Shown here one piece after another: positions 1 through 9,616 of a stretch of DNA of 64,000 nucleotides (the first letter of the stretch is position 1; the number at the start of each line of letters is the position of its first letter). The translations under genes were made by a program, and so were the position numbers. The DNA is from Orobanche coerulescens (lineage: Eukaryota; Streptophyta; Magnoliopsida; Lamiales; Orobanchaceae): NCBI GenBank assembly GCA_033398695.1, contig CM065814.1, positions 78,448,358 to 78,512,357 on the forward strand, in the 5' to 3' direction. The notes below the pieces were generated by a model, which searched no databases, was not told the DNA's origin, and saw only the letters and a program-made list of their open reading frames with translations.

Positions 1-229
1 TTATCAATAGATATTGCTTCCGTAGATCAATTAGTAAATTTATTCCTTTGCAATCTATTACATCTTATAATTTCAGTAATAATTATAATAATTATCATTA
101 TTATTAATAATAAAAATATAAAAACTCAAAAAAATAATAATTAAAACAATAAAATCCTTTAAAAGATTCAACAAGGGATTGATATTTTTCACTCACTACT
201 TTGTTGGATTTGAATAGAGAAAAGCTAAA
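1..229 (+). other. AT-rich leader before gag of the Athila-like element
   Basis: Very AT-rich sequence with runs of aat and att repeats and no credible ORF. Its position just before gag fits the untranslated leader between the primer-binding site and gag. No PBS is visible, so the PBS and 5' LTR lie outside the window. Confidence 0.5.
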
Positions 230-1667
230 TATCAATCTTGTACAAACTGATTTCGAACTTAAACCATCAATAATTCAACTTCTTCCATCTTTTCATGGTT
301 TGGAAAGAGAAGATCCTTATGCATGTCACGAAATTTCTCGACATTTGTTCTACTTTTCGATTCCAAAATTTCTCTGATGAATCTGTCAAACTTAGATTAT
401 TTCCATTTTCACTCAAAGATAAAGCAAAATTCTAGCTAAATTCTCCTCAAGCAAGAACAATTACGAGTTGGGACCAATTAGTGAATAAATTTCTCGCAAA
501 ATTTTTTCCAATGTCCAAAACTGATAGTCTTAGAAGAGAAATATCAGAATTTTTCCAAAAAGAAAATGAAGAATTTTATGAGTATTGGGAAAGATTTAAT
601 GATTTAATCCTTAAGTGTCCCCATCATGGTTTTGAAATATGGCGTTTGGTAAAATATTTTTATGACGGTTTAACTCCAAACAATCGCCAATTAATCCAAT
701 CAATGCATGGTGGAAAATTTTTTCACCTTATTGGAGACGAAGCTTGGAATGCACTAGAAAATAGGTCAATTAATTCACAACAATGGAATTCACTCGACTC
801 TAGAGCCAAATCGATGCATACGACCCCAAAAAAAGGTGGAATTTATGAGGTCAAACAAGATGTTGAAATAAAATCTCCTATAGAAGATTTAGTACGAAAA
901 GTGGATGCGTTAGTCTTGAAGCAATTCATTCCCTCGTCAAACTCAAAACATGAATTTTGCATTTCATGTGCGGAATCATTTCATTCATCTCAATCTTGTC
1001 CCTCTGGTCCACAAAATCAAGAAATTTTTAATGAAGAAGTCAATATGTTACATTCATATGGAAAATCTTCTGATACCCATTTGCTCCAACTTATAATCCA
1101 AATTGGAGGAATCATCCAAATTTTTCCTGGAAGCAAAATATGCCTCCAATGAATCAAGGAGGACATCAAATGAATATGTCAAATCAACAAAATGTCCGTC
1201 CTAATCAATATCCTCCAAATACTTATCAGTATCCTTCTATAGTGCCAAAGAAACCATCTTTGGAAGATACGTTGCAACAATTCATGCAATCTACTCAACA
1301 AATGTTCCAATCAACTCAGCAAGCTGTACAATCAAACTCACAGGCTATTTTTAAGCTTGAAACACAAATTGGTCAACTTGCAACAACTTTAGCTGAAAGA
1401 GAAAAGGGAAAATTTTCGAGTTAGTCCATCCCTAATCCTAAAGGACAATATGAAGTAAACTCTTCTAACGCAGAAGTTCAGTCCATAACTAACCTTAGAA
1501 GTGGAAAAGAAATACAAAAGCCTGAATATGATCCAGAAGAAAAATCAAATGAACCACAAGTTTCAAAACCAAAAGATTCTAAGGAAAAAGAAAAGCCTTA
1601 CGTTCCAAAAGCTCCATTTCCTGAAAGACTTATTCCAAAAGATAAAAGTGCGCAATACAACGATATA
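230..1667 (+). pseudogene. gag: gag polyprotein, Athila/Tat type, broken
   Basis: Retrotransposon gag encodes the capsid and nucleocapsid that package element RNA. The plant gag signature begins near 340 (LRLFPFSLKDKAKF, then TSWDQLVNKFLAKFFP from about 460) and continues through EFYEYWERFNDLILKCPHHGF. A Cys-rich stretch (CISCAESFHSSQSC) lies near 960. The C-terminal half is Asn/Gln/Pro-rich (residues encoded at 1140-1330) and ends in a Lys/Glu-rich linker to the protease. Lesions: a frameshift near 370, a TAG replacing a Trp codon at about 433, a frame change near 1140, and a TAG at 1422 where a Gln would be expected. No functional product is likely. Confidence 0.85.
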
Positions 1668-2224
1668 ATGGAAATATTTAAACAAGTTCAAATAAATATT
1701 CCATTCCTTGATGCTATTAAACAAGTGCCTGCTTATTCTAAGTTCTTGAAAGATCTTTGCACTGTAAAAAGAAGAACAAATGTTCCAAGAAAGGCATTTT
1801 TAGCTGAACATGTTAGCTCAATAATCCAAAATAAAAATCCCGTCAAGTATAAAGATCCTGGTAGTCCTACAATATCTTGTGTCATTGGAGATCACATCAT
1901 TAAACGAGCCTTGCTTGATTTAGGAGCCAGTGTGAATTTATTACCATATTCTGTTTATACACAACTTGGATTAGGGGAGCTAAAATCAACATCTGTGATA
2001 CTTCAACTAGCTGATAGATCTATAAAAATACCTCGAGGAATCGTAGAGGATGTTCTGATTCAAGTAGATAAATTCTACTTTCCTGTTGATTTTATAGCAT
2101 AGACACTGAACCTGTTGAGAATACCAAAGATCAAATCCCTATCATTTTAGGAAGGCCATTTTTAGCTACTTCAAATGCATTAATTAACTGTAGAAATGGC
2201 ATCATAAAATTTTCTTTTGGAAAT
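1668..2224 (+). pseudogene. aspartic protease, Athila/Tat type, frameshifted
   Basis: This domain processes the polyprotein. It contains a retropepsin-like core at about residues 80-90 of the reading frame (ALLDLGASVNLLPYSVY, where DLGAS stands for the D-[ST]-G-A-S active site) and the flap/linker region LQLADRSIKIPRGIVEDVLIQVDKF. The frame breaks near 2099 (FIA then stop). The next frame continues with the conserved ILGRPFLATSNALINCRNG, so a single-base shift separates two halves of one gene. The change of the active-site Ser/Thr position to Leu also argues against activity, although Athila-type proteases often vary here. Confidence 0.8.
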
Positions 2225-3421
2225 ATGACTGTTGAACTAAATATGTTTAACATTTCTCAACAACATGATGATCTTGATGATGTATGTGAGGTAAATATGA
2301 TAGAAAGTATGGGTCCTTATTTCTTTCCAAAAATAGATAATGATGATCTTTTTGAAAGCTGTCTTGATCATTTTGGATCAGATTTTGACATCGACAGTTC
2401 AATTAATGAAGTAAATTCTTTACTAGAGTCTAAACCATTATTGGATAATGATAAATGGAAAGCTAAAACTGAACCACTTGAGAGTCAAATGAATAAAGAA
2501 GTACATATTGAGGATTTAAAGATAGAGCTCAATCCATTACCTGAGTCTCTAAAATATGCATTTTTAGGACCATCAGAAACCCTACCTGTCATCATAACAT
2601 CTGATTTAGATGAAGAACGAGAAGATAAATTAATCAATGTCCTTAAAGAACATAAAGAAGCAATAGGCTGGACCATCTCCGATATTAAAGGTATTAGTCC
2701 TTCTATATGCATGCATCGAATTCATCTTGAAGAAAATGCGAAAACTTCCCGAGAATTTCAAAGAAGACTAAATCCTAATTTGAAAGAAGTTGTAAGAGCT
2801 AAAATAATCAAACTCTTAGATGTAGGGATCATCTACCCTATTTCTGACAGCTCTTGGGTTAGTCATGTTCATATTGTTCCAAAGAAATCTGGCATAACTT
2901 TAATCACGAATGAAGAAAATGAACTTGTTCCAACCAGAATTCAAACTGGATGGAGAGTCTGCATTGATTACAGAAAATTGAACTCTGTTACAAGAAAAGA
3001 TCACTTTCCACTTCCTTTTATTGATCAAATGCTAGAAAGGTTAGCCGGTCATGCTTATTATTGTTTTCTTGATGGATATTCCGGCTATAACCAAATTCCC
3101 ATTGCTCCTGAAGATCAAGAAAAAACCACTTTTACCTGTCCTTTCGGAACTTTTGCTTACCGACGAATGCCATTTGGATTGTGTAATGCACCTGCTACTT
3201 TTCAGCGGTGTATGATGAGCATTTTCTCTGACATGGTTGAGCGGTTTTTGGAAATTTTTATGAATGATTTTTCTATATTCGGGTCTAGCTTTGATGAATG
3301 TTTACACCACTTAACCCAAGTGTTGGTTAGGTGTAAGGAGAAAAATCTTGTCCTAAACTGGGAAAAATGTCATTTTATGGTTAAAAAAGGAATTGTCTTA
3401 GGACATGTGATTTCTGAAAAA
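2225..3421 (+). pseudogene. pol: reverse transcriptase, Athila/Tat type, catalytic Asp changed
   Basis: RNA-templated DNA polymerase of the element. Conserved RT blocks are present in order: GWTISDIKGISPSICMHRI, the primer-grip region with WRVCIDYRKLNSVTRKDHF, LDGYSGYNQIPIAPEDQEKT, FGTFAYRRMPFGLCNAPATF, and the catalytic block. In that block the expected F-M-D-D reads F-M-N-D (codon AAT, near 3261), which removes one metal-binding aspartate. A TGA at 3422 then cuts the frame off from the RNase H part. The 399 codons before the stop are otherwise open. The element cannot move with its own RT in this state; other copies might be intact. Confidence 0.9.
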
Positions 3422-3430
3422 TGAATTGAG

Positions 3431-4110
3431 ATGGACAAATCTAAAGTTGATTTAATATCCAGTCTTCCACCCCCACAAACGATTAAAGAAATTCGGTCAT
3501 TCTTAGGCCATGCTGGTTTTTACCGTCGATTCATCAAAGATTTTAGCAAAATCTCAAGGCCATTATGTAATTTACTTTCAAAAGACACACCTTTCGTATT
3601 TGATGATCATTGTATAAAAGCTTTTAAGACACTCAAATCTATGTTGAGCTCTGCACCTATCATCAAATCTCCAAACTGGAATCTTCCTTTTGAAATAATG
3701 TGTGATGCATCTGACTATGCCGTCGGTGTAGTATTGGGTCAAAGAGAAAATAAATTGCCAATTGTAATATATTATGCAAGCAGAACTCTAAATGATGCCC
3801 AATTAAATTATTCTACAACTGAAAAAGAATTGCTTGCAGTCGTTTTTGCCTTAAACAAATTTCGACCTTACTTGATTGGCTTGAAAGTCATAATTTACTC
3901 CGATCATGCTGCATTAAAATATCTTCTTTCTAAGAAAGATGCTAAACCTCGCTTGATCCGTTGGATTCTATTGTTACAAGAGTTTGACTTAGAAATTCGA
4001 GATAAAAAAGGTGCTGAAAATGTTGTTGCTGATCATTTGTATAGGCTAATCGTGAATTTTACTCATAAAGAACCTCCCATTAATGAAACTTTCCCTGATG
4101 AACAACTCAT
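3431..4110 (+). pseudogene. pol: RT connection and RNase H domain, Athila/Tat type
   Basis: Continues pol after the TGA at 3422. It begins with the RT thumb/connection motif ([21 protein letters not shown]) and goes on to RNase [18 protein letters not shown] supplies the first catalytic Asp, [20 protein letters not shown] the Glu, and [15 protein letters not shown] the next Asp. It ends with the characteristic [13 protein letters not shown]. RNase H removes template RNA during cDNA synthesis. The domain has no internal stop, but it is separated from the RT by the upstream stop, so it is part of a broken polyprotein. Confidence 0.88.
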
Positions 4111-5422
4111 GTCTGTTTCTCAAATACCTTGGTATGCCGACATTGTCAATTACCTTGTTACTGGTAACATGACATCTCATTGGAATAACCAAGATAAAAC
4201 AAAATTTTTAAACGAAGTAAAAAAATTCTTTTGTGATGATCCATATTTGTTCAAATATTGTCCTGATCAAATCATTAGGAGATGTATGCCAGAACATGAA
4301 CAACAAAATATCATTTCCTTTTGTCATGATCATGCATGTGGAGGTCATTTTAGTTCAAAGAAAACAACTACTAAAATTCTGCAATGTGGTTTTTATTGGC
4401 CAACACTTTCCAAAGATACACATTCATATTGCAGCACATGTGATAGATGTCAAAGATTAGGTCGAATTTCTAAACGAAATATGATGCCTTTAAACCCAAT
4501 TTTAATTATTGATATATTTGATGTTTGGGGCATAGATTTTATGGGACCTTTTCCAATTTCTTTTGGCAATCTTTACATCCTTGTGGCCTTCGATTATGTT
4601 TCAAAATGGGTAGAAGCAATTGCTTGCAAAACAAATTCCCCCACAAAGGCGTGGTAAATTTTTTCAAAGAAAATATTTTTTCCAGATTTGGAACACCACG
4701 AGCAATTATAAGTGATGGAGGAAAACATTTTTGTAATAAATTTTTGAATCATCTATTTAAAAAATATGGTGTTACACATAAAGTTGCTCCTCCTTATCAC
4801 CCTCAAACAAGTGGACAAGTTGAAATTTCAAACAGAGAAATCAAACATATTCTTGAAAAAACTATTAATCCTACAAGGAAAGATTGGTCTTTGCGATTGA
4901 ATGATGCATTGTAGGCTTACCGTACTGCTTTTAAAACTCCCATCGGAATGTCTCCATTTAGGCTTGTCTTTGGAAAACCATGTCATTTGCCTGTTGAATT
5001 TGAACATAGAGCATACTGGGCCTTAAAATGATTAAATTTTTCATTAGACATGGCTGGAATTCATAGGAAACTTCAACTAAATGAATTGGAAGAAATCAGA
5101 AATGATGCTTATGATTGTGCAATGAAATATAAGGACAAAATGAAATTTTTTTCATCATGAACACATTTTGAGAAAAACTTTTTCTCCTGGTCAAAAAGTC
5201 CTTTTTAACTCTCGTTTGTTATTATTTCCAGACAAGTTGCGTTCACGATGGTCTGGTCCATTTATTATTCATACGGTCTATCCTCACGGAGCTGTAGAAA
5301 TTGAAAATCCAAAAAATAGTAATATTTTCAAAGTAAATGGTCAACGGTTAAAACCATATTTGGAATTAAAATCTTTTGACGTAGAAGAGATTCTTCTTAA
5401 GGACGCCGATATTGTGGATTAA
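4111..5422 (+). pseudogene. pol: integrase, Athila/Tat type, several stops and frameshifts
   Basis: Integrase inserts the cDNA. A zinc-binding H-H-C-C module is visible ([11 protein letters not shown], then [13 protein letters not shown]). The catalytic core follows with GIDFMGPF (first Asp), IISDGGKHF (second Asp) and [19 protein letters not shown] (Glu), so the D-D-E residues are retained. The C-terminal region reads [11 protein letters not shown] then [18 protein letters not shown]. Lesions: a frame change near 4655, TAG at about 4912 in place of Trp, TGA near 5030, and a frame change near 5155 just before [10 protein letters not shown]. No chromodomain follows, as expected for this lineage. 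Confidence 0.87.
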
Positions 5423-5538
5423 TTCTCCATTGTGTTTGCCCGGTCAAGTGGCGGATAACGGTACTCCATGGCTAGTAAAGTCGGATTTTTCAGTTTCCCA
5501 CAACTGATTTTGTAAATATTTTTATTTTATTTTTAATT

Positions 5539-6084
5539 ATGGAACAAACTTTGAAAACAATTGAAAAAAGATTTCCTTTTCTTAGTAAAAAATTCATTTT
5601 GAAACTTTACCAAGCCAGAGTTGAAAGGATGAGGTTGCTTATGAATAACGACATACCTTTTGATATTCGATTCATTATTGAATCCAAAGTGAGAATAGCG
5701 GGTGAATTCACGGAAACACCAACTAGATTTTTACCAGGGCTTGGAAAGAGTTCATATGCCAAGAAACGACGAGCAAAGAAAATCGCCGTTTGCTATAAAT
5801 GTGCTAGGTGGAATTGTGATTCAAGATGTCGATCTTTAGGAATTCCTTCCACAAACAGAGAAGATAAAATTCAGTTCATCAAGGATGGTCTGAATAAGGA
5901 GAATTTAGATGATATCGAAATTTCTCTTGACACGTATCCTAGTGGACTCGTACATTATGGGATTCGATGTTTGTGGAATAAATTCAAACCAGAATATGAA
6001 CAACGTCTTGGGAATCTGACGTTAAAAGACCCTGTTTGCCAATTTGTAAGAAAATTGGATGGGAAACTTCTCCCCGACTCATAG
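5539..6084 (+). CDS. basic zinc-finger protein resembling carlavirus nucleic-acid-binding cysteine-rich protein, carried by the retrotransposon
   Basis: Intact 181-residue ORF 116 bp after the integrase end. Residues 1-55 are predicted mostly helical, with hydrophobic and basic residues. A strongly basic segment, GKSSYAKKRRAKK (residues 69-81), leads straight into a four-cysteine cluster C85-x2-C88-x4-C93-x3-C97, followed by DKIQFIKDGL. Established knowledge: the 3'-proximal cysteine-rich proteins of carlaviruses have this order (helical N-terminus, G-x-S-x-Y-A basic patch, compact zinc finger, short F-I-containing tail) and act in nucleic-acid binding, gene regulation and silencing suppression. 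The C-terminal 60 residues are an extension I do not recognise. Inference: nucleic-acid binding, possibly nuclear. It occupies the env-like slot of the Athila lineage. No stop or frameshift, unlike gag-pol. The family link is by eye only; an unrelated zinc-binding protein is the alternative. Confidence 0.6.
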   Translation: MEQTLKTIEKRFPFLSKKFILKLYQARVERMRLLMNNDIPFDIRFIIESKVRIAGEFTETPTRFLPGLGKSSYAKKRRAKKIAVCYKCARWNCDSRCRSLGIPSTNREDKIQFIKDGLNKENLDDIEISLDTYPSGLVHYGIRCLWNKFKPEYEQRLGNLTLKDPVCQFVRKLDGKLLPDS

Positions 6085-6306
6085 AAGGCGTTTAAGCCGT
6101 TTCTGAACGTAAAATCAGAGGAAGATGTGAGCCACAATCAGAACTACTGTATATACATGTGAGTATCTTTATTTTTTGTCGTTTTTTTTAGATTTTCTGA
6201 ATAAAAAAATGTGATACGCAATAAATGCATTCATTATTCTATTGAGTAGTTGAAGCGCAATTACCGCGGTCACGGATTTTATAAATCTTTTTACTTTATT
6301 TTGCAT

Positions 6307-6315
6307 CTATAAATA
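6307..6315 (+). promoter_or_regulatory. candidate TATA box for the LOG-like ORF
   Basis: The sequence ctataaata lies 80 bp upstream of the ATG at 6396. It is followed by a pyrimidine-rich stretch rich in tct and ttc that resembles a plant 5' untranslated leader. A second weaker box (ttataaatc) is at about 6279. This is compatible with an internal promoter that would express the LOG-like ORF independently of the LTR, but AT-rich plant DNA gives such matches by chance. Confidence 0.45.
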
Positions 6316-6395
6316 AACATTGCAGTTGTTTCTTTTCTGCATCCCTCAAACTTGTATTCTTTTCATTTTCTCTCTAAGTAATTTCTTTTCAAAAA

Positions 6396-7043
6396 ATGGA
6401 ATCATCATCTTCCACAAAAAGATTTAACTCCATCTGCATTTTTGGTGGAGTTAGTCATGGGAAAGAGGCTTGCTTTACTGAAGCAGCCCACAACTTGGGT
6501 CGTACCTTAGGACAAAAATGCATTCATGGAGGAGGAAGTCTAGGATTAATGGGACGTGCTGCTGCTTCTTCCTATATGGAAGGAGTAAAAGTGTTGGGAA
6601 TCATTCCAAAATCTCTGGCTGAAAGTAAAATCACCGGAGCAACCATTGGAGATGAGTTCAGAGCTGTGAGTATGAAAGACCGCATAACTCACATGATGAA
6701 TAATTTTGATGCCTTTATCACCCTCCCCGGTGGTTTTGGCACTCTTAAAGAACTTTTTCATGTGGTTACCAGAGCCCAGCTAAATGTTCATACGAAACCA
6801 ATAGGTCTGCTAAATGTCAATGGTTTCTTCGATGGTTTACTATCTTTCATCAACTACTCTTCTGAAAAAGGTTTTATTTCTGAGCGTGCTAAACGAATCA
6901 TAGTTGTTGCAACAACACCAGAAGAGCTGATCAAAAAACTTATTGCATTTGTTCCTGAACTAGATCCAGCTCTAGCTAATATTGTTTGGATGGAAGATTT
7001 CACTGTGCGGAAACGCAAAATTGATACATTCCTTTCCCTCTGA
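6396..7043 (+). CDS. LOG-like: LOG-like cytokinin riboside 5'-monophosphate phosphoribohydrolase, carried by the retrotransposon
   Basis: LOG enzymes convert cytokinin nucleotides directly to active free-base cytokinins. This intact, intronless 215-residue ORF covers the whole family fold: SICIFGGVSHG (residues 12-22), IHGGGSLGLMG (43-53), GVKVLGIIPKSL (63-74), the catalytic-Arg block VSMKDRITHMM (Arg96), the signature PGGFGTLKE (111-119, ending in the catalytic Glu119), RAQLNVHTKPIGLLNVNGFF (126-145), and a C-terminal helix with TTPEELI. Length matches plant LOGs (about 210-230). Differences from usual plant copies include Gly for Cys in the first block (FGG) and Lys at the x before Glu119. 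Plant LOG genes normally have several introns, so their absence suggests capture through RNA. The ATG at 6396 is 312 bp after the zinc-finger ORF. Cytosolic; no signal peptide is seen. Confidence 0.88.
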   Translation: MESSSSTKRFNSICIFGGVSHGKEACFTEAAHNLGRTLGQKCIHGGGSLGLMGRAAASSYMEGVKVLGIIPKSLAESKITGATIGDEFRAVSMKDRITHMMNNFDAFITLPGGFGTLKELFHVVTRAQLNVHTKPIGLLNVNGFFDGLLSFINYSSEKGFISERAKRIIVVATTPEELIKKLIAFVPELDPALANIVWMEDFTVRKRKIDTFLSL

Positions 7044-7103
7044 TATCCCACTTCATCCCTCTCGTTGTTTTTACTTTTTAGCGAGTGTAAAAATCGTGAA
7101 AAT

Positions 7104-7261
7104 GATGGCAGCTTAAGGAGTTTTCTTTTTGATCTCTTGACGCGCATCTATCCACGATTTATGTACTGTTATTTCTATTATTGTACTTTTTCTGTTTGTT
7201 TTTAATAAAAGCATTGATGGCAGCATAAGGCGACTCTTTGGACTCTCTTGAAGCGCATCTA
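7104..7261 (+). repeat. imperfect direct duplication, units 7104-7150 and 7216-7261, flanking a polyadenylation-like signal
   Basis: Both units begin gatggcag and end with gcgcatcta, and they share the ctctt-gacgcgcatct region with scattered changes. The aataaaa at 7204 lies between them, about 160 bp after the LOG-like stop codon. This could mark a tandem duplication of a captured 3' end. Confidence 0.6.
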
Positions 7262-7429
7262 GATTGTTTGTATTATACTTCCGGGTATATATTTTCTTTT
7301 GTTGTTTTGCCACACTTATTTCTTGCAGGTCCAAAAAAAGGGGCTTGAGCGAAGCATCGTCTTTCATAAACAGGGAAGCCTTATTTAAACCCTTACTCCA
7401 TTGTTCTTTTTACACAATAAGGATATACA

Positions 7430-7447
7430 TGTATATCTATATCTATA

Positions 7448-7482
<35 letters not shown>

Positions 7483-7483
7483 G
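7430..7483 (+). repeat. CT/TA microsatellite
   Basis: Compound simple repeat: tatatctatatct, then (ct)n, then (at)n. No coding value. Confidence 0.9.
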
Positions 7484-8772
7484 CAATAAAAAAAATGTTG
7501 AAAATCACGACACTATTTTCTTGAGAACACGTTGGTGAAAAAATCATTTTTGGGATGTTTCACTGGTTTTGATAATGGATTTAGATGAAGGTGTATGGGA
7601 TTCTGTACACAACACCCTTTTTGTGAGTTTTGAGCCTTAGAGCAATCCTTATATATACGCTCTATATTTTTTGTTGTGTGGTCAAACATATTGTGTTCAT
7701 TCTAGAACTTGCTCATTTATACATTTCGAGACTACATTCATAAACTCTTGCATTAAGATGATAAAGGCAATTAGGATTAACCCCTTGTTGGCTTATATTT
7801 TTCCCACCCATTACATTTTATCCTTAGAAGCCCCATTGAGTCTGAGCCTATTTCTTTGATCAAGCACATTACTTTAGCCATTATCCATTCTTGTTGATGA
7901 CTCATCCATTTGCACCCTCTAGCCAAAGATTTAATTGTGAACTAGATGTGTGACAAATAGGGGCCGATGTTCATAAGAGTATTGTGGAGATTAAGAGCTT
8001 TTGTTGAAAGTGAAAGGGTGTGAAGTACAGTAGAGTATTGAACCGAGAAAAAAAATATAAATAAAGGCAAAAAAAACGGCCTGATAAAGAAAAAAAGAAA
8101 AAAAACGGGAGGTCAAGTGCAAAAATCATCACTATATATACATAAAATAGCACTTGAACTATCCCTTGAGTGATACATAATTCCTTCCAGAAGATCCATT
8201 GCATACTTTTTCTTACACAAGAGTATGACCTTACCAGATGAATATTCAATTACCATGTATAGAATAACTTGGGGATGATGGTTTGAGAGTTTTCATTACA
8301 GAAGGGGGGGTTGATTGTTATTTGTAGGATTTGTTATGCATCTAAATTCACAATTGATCTTGGCTAGCAAACCTCATAATTTTCCCTTTATCCTACCCAT
8401 ACCCAAAGCCACGTTACAACCAAAAGAAAAGACCTTTTGATTTATGCATGAGTTTATTTTTAAGTAGTGGAGATTTGATTTTTGTCCAAGCATATGGTAA
8501 TGATATATTATGCTTTGATATGAGTGAAATCTTCTCGAATATCCCGTATATACACTTGAGTGAAGAGTGATATCCACCGTGAGGGTATTGAATCTTTTGG
8601 CATTCGATTCTCAATGAAGTTGTTAGAATTTGGTGCGGCATCCTATTTTTATCTGATCTCACTTGGGTCATGATCACTTGTTCTCTCTTGATATTTGTTT
8701 TGTCATGATTTTTTCAGCATATGAGTATTATAACTCGGGTATAAGATTTGCCCGAGGACGTGCAAAAGATAA

Positions 8773-8785
8773 GTGTGGGGGAATT
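8773..8785 (+). promoter_or_regulatory. polypurine tract of the Athila-like element
   Basis: The purine-rich stretch gtgtgggggaat directly precedes the 3' LTR start. The preceding text (gcaaaagataagtgtgggg) is a typical Athila/Tat PPT context. It primes plus-strand DNA synthesis. Confidence 0.8.
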
Positions 8786-9616
8786 TGTTTAGTATATTTT
8801 GAGTAATATTTTTATTAGTATTTTATGTATATAATTGTGTGTTTTGTGTGATAATTTATTCGTTTTACCATATATTTATATTATTTCATTTTGTTAGAAT
8901 TTTCTATAATTTTATGTCATTTTTGGATAATTAATTGAAATTAAATTATATCTGCAGGTTAACCAACCGGTACAAGACAGATCAATTGGTTCGAGGGCGA
9001 TATTTTTACAAAATTGAAATATAGTCACGACTGGTCACACTTTATTCGTCTCGTCGAGATGATCTTTTTAAAAAAAAAAATTCATCCGAATCCGAGTTCG
9101 TATGAAGAAGTTATGACCGTTCGAAGGACAATTAAATAGACGGACCATATTGTGCCACGTGTCAACACCTGATTGGACCGGAATTTCAACTATGTGCTGA
9201 TGTCATCCATGACATCAGCACCCATGGGCAGCCGTGTATTATTGGGGGTGGGATTTTAATATGTTAAAAAATTATTATTTTATTAATTTTGCAGTAGTAT
9301 AAATAGGGGATGAATGTGTAGTGTTTTGGGAGGAGAAAAGAGGAGAAAAAAAGGAGAAAAAATAGAGAGATATTATTGTAAGGGAGAGAAATGAAAATGT
9401 TGTGTAATAAAATTATTTTTGTGTAATAATATTATGGAATATTTATTTATTTGTGTTGTTATTATGAGTGAGTAATTTTCTTTTACTGGGTTATGATGAA
9501 ACCATGTCTATATTATTATTAATATTTATATAATAATTCCAAATAAATGTTTTTAACGATTATGATTTTCGCTTCAATAGGGGAATATTATTTCATCAAT
9601 TATATCACGTATTTTT
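8786..9616 (+). repeat. 3' LTR of the Athila-like element, first part
   Basis: Starts with TG (tgtttagtatattttgag) right after the polypurine tract. A TATA box (tataaatagg, 9298-9307) is followed by a purine-rich transcribed region. The LTR is cut at 9616 by element A; the last five bases (ttttt) are repeated after A ends, so they are the target-site duplication. The remainder is at 26372-26883. Confidence 0.8.
9298..9305 (+). promoter_or_regulatory. TATA box in the Athila-like 3' LTR
   Basis: tataaata followed by gggg, about 510 bp into the LTR. It fits the U3/R boundary promoter of the element. Confidence 0.6.

Larger units (their letters stand above)
7044..8772 (+). other. 3' non-coding region of the Athila-like element
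   Basis: About 1.7 kb with no credible gene. It holds an imperfect direct duplication around an aataaaa motif (7204), a CT/TA microsatellite, and an A-rich tract at 8047-8107. Near 8395-8440 the sequence (cccaaagccacgttacaacc) is of the kind found before the polypurine tract of Athila/Tat elements. It probably serves as the element's 3' untranslated region. Confidence 0.6.

Noticed and set aside
7264..7524. 86-codon frame after the LOG-like ORF
   Set aside because: Its second half is only the CT/TA microsatellite; no family resemblance.
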